The position numbers and the translations under genes are program-made. The notes beneath the pieces were generated by a model. That model was not told the DNA's origin, did not search any database, and saw only the letters and a program-made list of their open reading frames with translations. From Streptomyces venezuelae (GTDB lineage Bacteria; Actinomycetota; Actinomycetes; Streptomycetales; Streptomycetaceae): DNA of 64,000 bases. Positions 63,734 through 64,000 of this stretch are shown here, piece after piece. The DNA lies in NCBI RefSeq assembly GCF_008642355.1, contig NZ_CP029193.1, positions 2,070,001 through 2,134,000 on the forward strand. The letters run 5' to 3'. How positions within the stretch are numbered: the first letter of the stretch is position 1; every line of letters starts with the position of its first letter.

Positions 63734-64000
63734 CTACTCCGCCCGCGGCCGCACCAGTCCCGACTCGTACGCGATGACGACGAGTTGGGCGCGGTCGCGG
63801 GCGCCGAGCTTCGCCATCGCCCGGTTCACGTGGGTCTTCACGGTGAGCGGGCTGACTTCCAGGCGCTCGGCGATCTCGTCGTTCGAGTGGCCGCCCGCGA
63901 CCTGCACGAGGACTTCGCGCTCGCGTCCGGTGAGCGCGTCGAGCCGCTCGCCGCGCGCGGGCCCGTCACCGTCCTGTCCGTCGCCCTGCGCGAGGAACTT
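63734..64000 (-). CDS. NarL/LuxR-family response regulator, partial (C-terminus only)
   Basis: The last 88 residues of a regulator running off the window edge. DALTGREREVLVQVAGGHSNDEIAERL and SPLTVKTHVNRAMAKLGARDRAQLVVIAYESGLV form the LuxR helix-turn-helix, with the usual C-terminal helix. The receiver domain and partner kinase would lie beyond 64 kb. Confidence 0.85.
   Translation of the reverse strand, partial: KFLAQGDGQDGDGPARGERLDALTGREREVLVQVAGGHSNDEIAERLEVSPLTVKTHVNRAMAKLGARDRAQLVVIAYESGLVRPRAE

Overview
The window is a stretch of very GC-rich actinobacterial chromosome, almost certainly from a Streptomyces. Third codon positions are nearly all G or C, GTG and TTG starts are frequent, and the content matches the core region that in S. 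coelicolor runs from metF through the glk, trp, qcr/cta and nad genes. No tRNA, rRNA, CRISPR array, insertion sequence or prophage was seen. Accessory character is limited to decayed genes and a dispersed intergenic repeat.

Layout. 1-10.4 kb: end of an FAD oxidoreductase, a Tyr/Gly-rich membrane protein, metF, thiE, an Rv2175c-type DNA-binding protein, an FAD-dependent reductase, a TPP riboswitch with thiO-thiS-thiG, a PASTA Ser/Thr kinase, and endonuclease IV. 10.4-16.8 kb: an internally deleted DUF4396 gene behind an intact copper-type operator, a sulfite-oxidase-like protein, bacterioferritin and its ferredoxin (with an iron box), class II DAHP synthase, a Trp-Trp-Trp leader peptide with attenuator, and a fused anthranilate synthase. 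16.8-28 kb: pfkA, a two-component system, a PlsC acyltransferase, a carboxylesterase-type hydrolase, a decayed sigma-factor locus, an EEP-family nuclease/phosphatase, glucokinase, an ArsA-like ATPase without P-loop lysines, a SRPBCC protein and a metallophosphoesterase. 28-39.5 kb: long-chain acyl-CoA ligase, two glycosyltransferase-type proteins, a lipoprotein metallopeptidase, two tandem NlpC/P60 endopeptidases, a NYN-domain protein, a rhomboid protease and a stand-alone AsnC-type domain. 39.5-47.5 kb: a sensor kinase/response regulator pair, a permease with glycerate kinase, a class V aminotransferase behind a SAM-IV-type riboswitch, and trpD. 47.6-57.1 kb: the actinobacterial bcc-aa3 respiratory branch (ctaE-qcrC-qcrA-qcrB and ctaC-ctaD-ctaF) flanking a pseudo-receiver protein and an L,D-transpeptidase. 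57.4-64 kb: a cysteine desulfurase-TusA fusion, a PfkB kinase, two proteins of unknown role, an A-type Fe-S carrier, nadA and the end of a LuxR-type regulator.

Several genes serve linked needs. DAHP synthase, anthranilate synthase and trpD make tryptophan, with attenuation at the leader. Cysteine desulfurase-TusA, the A-type carrier and the [4Fe-4S] enzyme NadA connect sulfur transfer to NAD synthesis. The qcr and cta operons form the cytochrome bcc-aa3 supercomplex. Three RNA switches (TPP, trp attenuator, SAM-IV type) and possibly a c-di-AMP-type leader give the region unusually dense RNA-level control. At least eleven genes have a TAnnnT box ending 6-8 nt before the start codon, which points to leaderless mRNAs.

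The items most worth a second look are the deleted DUF4396 gene that keeps its operator, the SAM-IV-type switch controlling a cysteine-desulfurase-like enzyme, the probable 1-nt frameshift at the start of a sensor kinase, the lysine-less ArsA-like ATPase, and the dispersed intergenic repeat.
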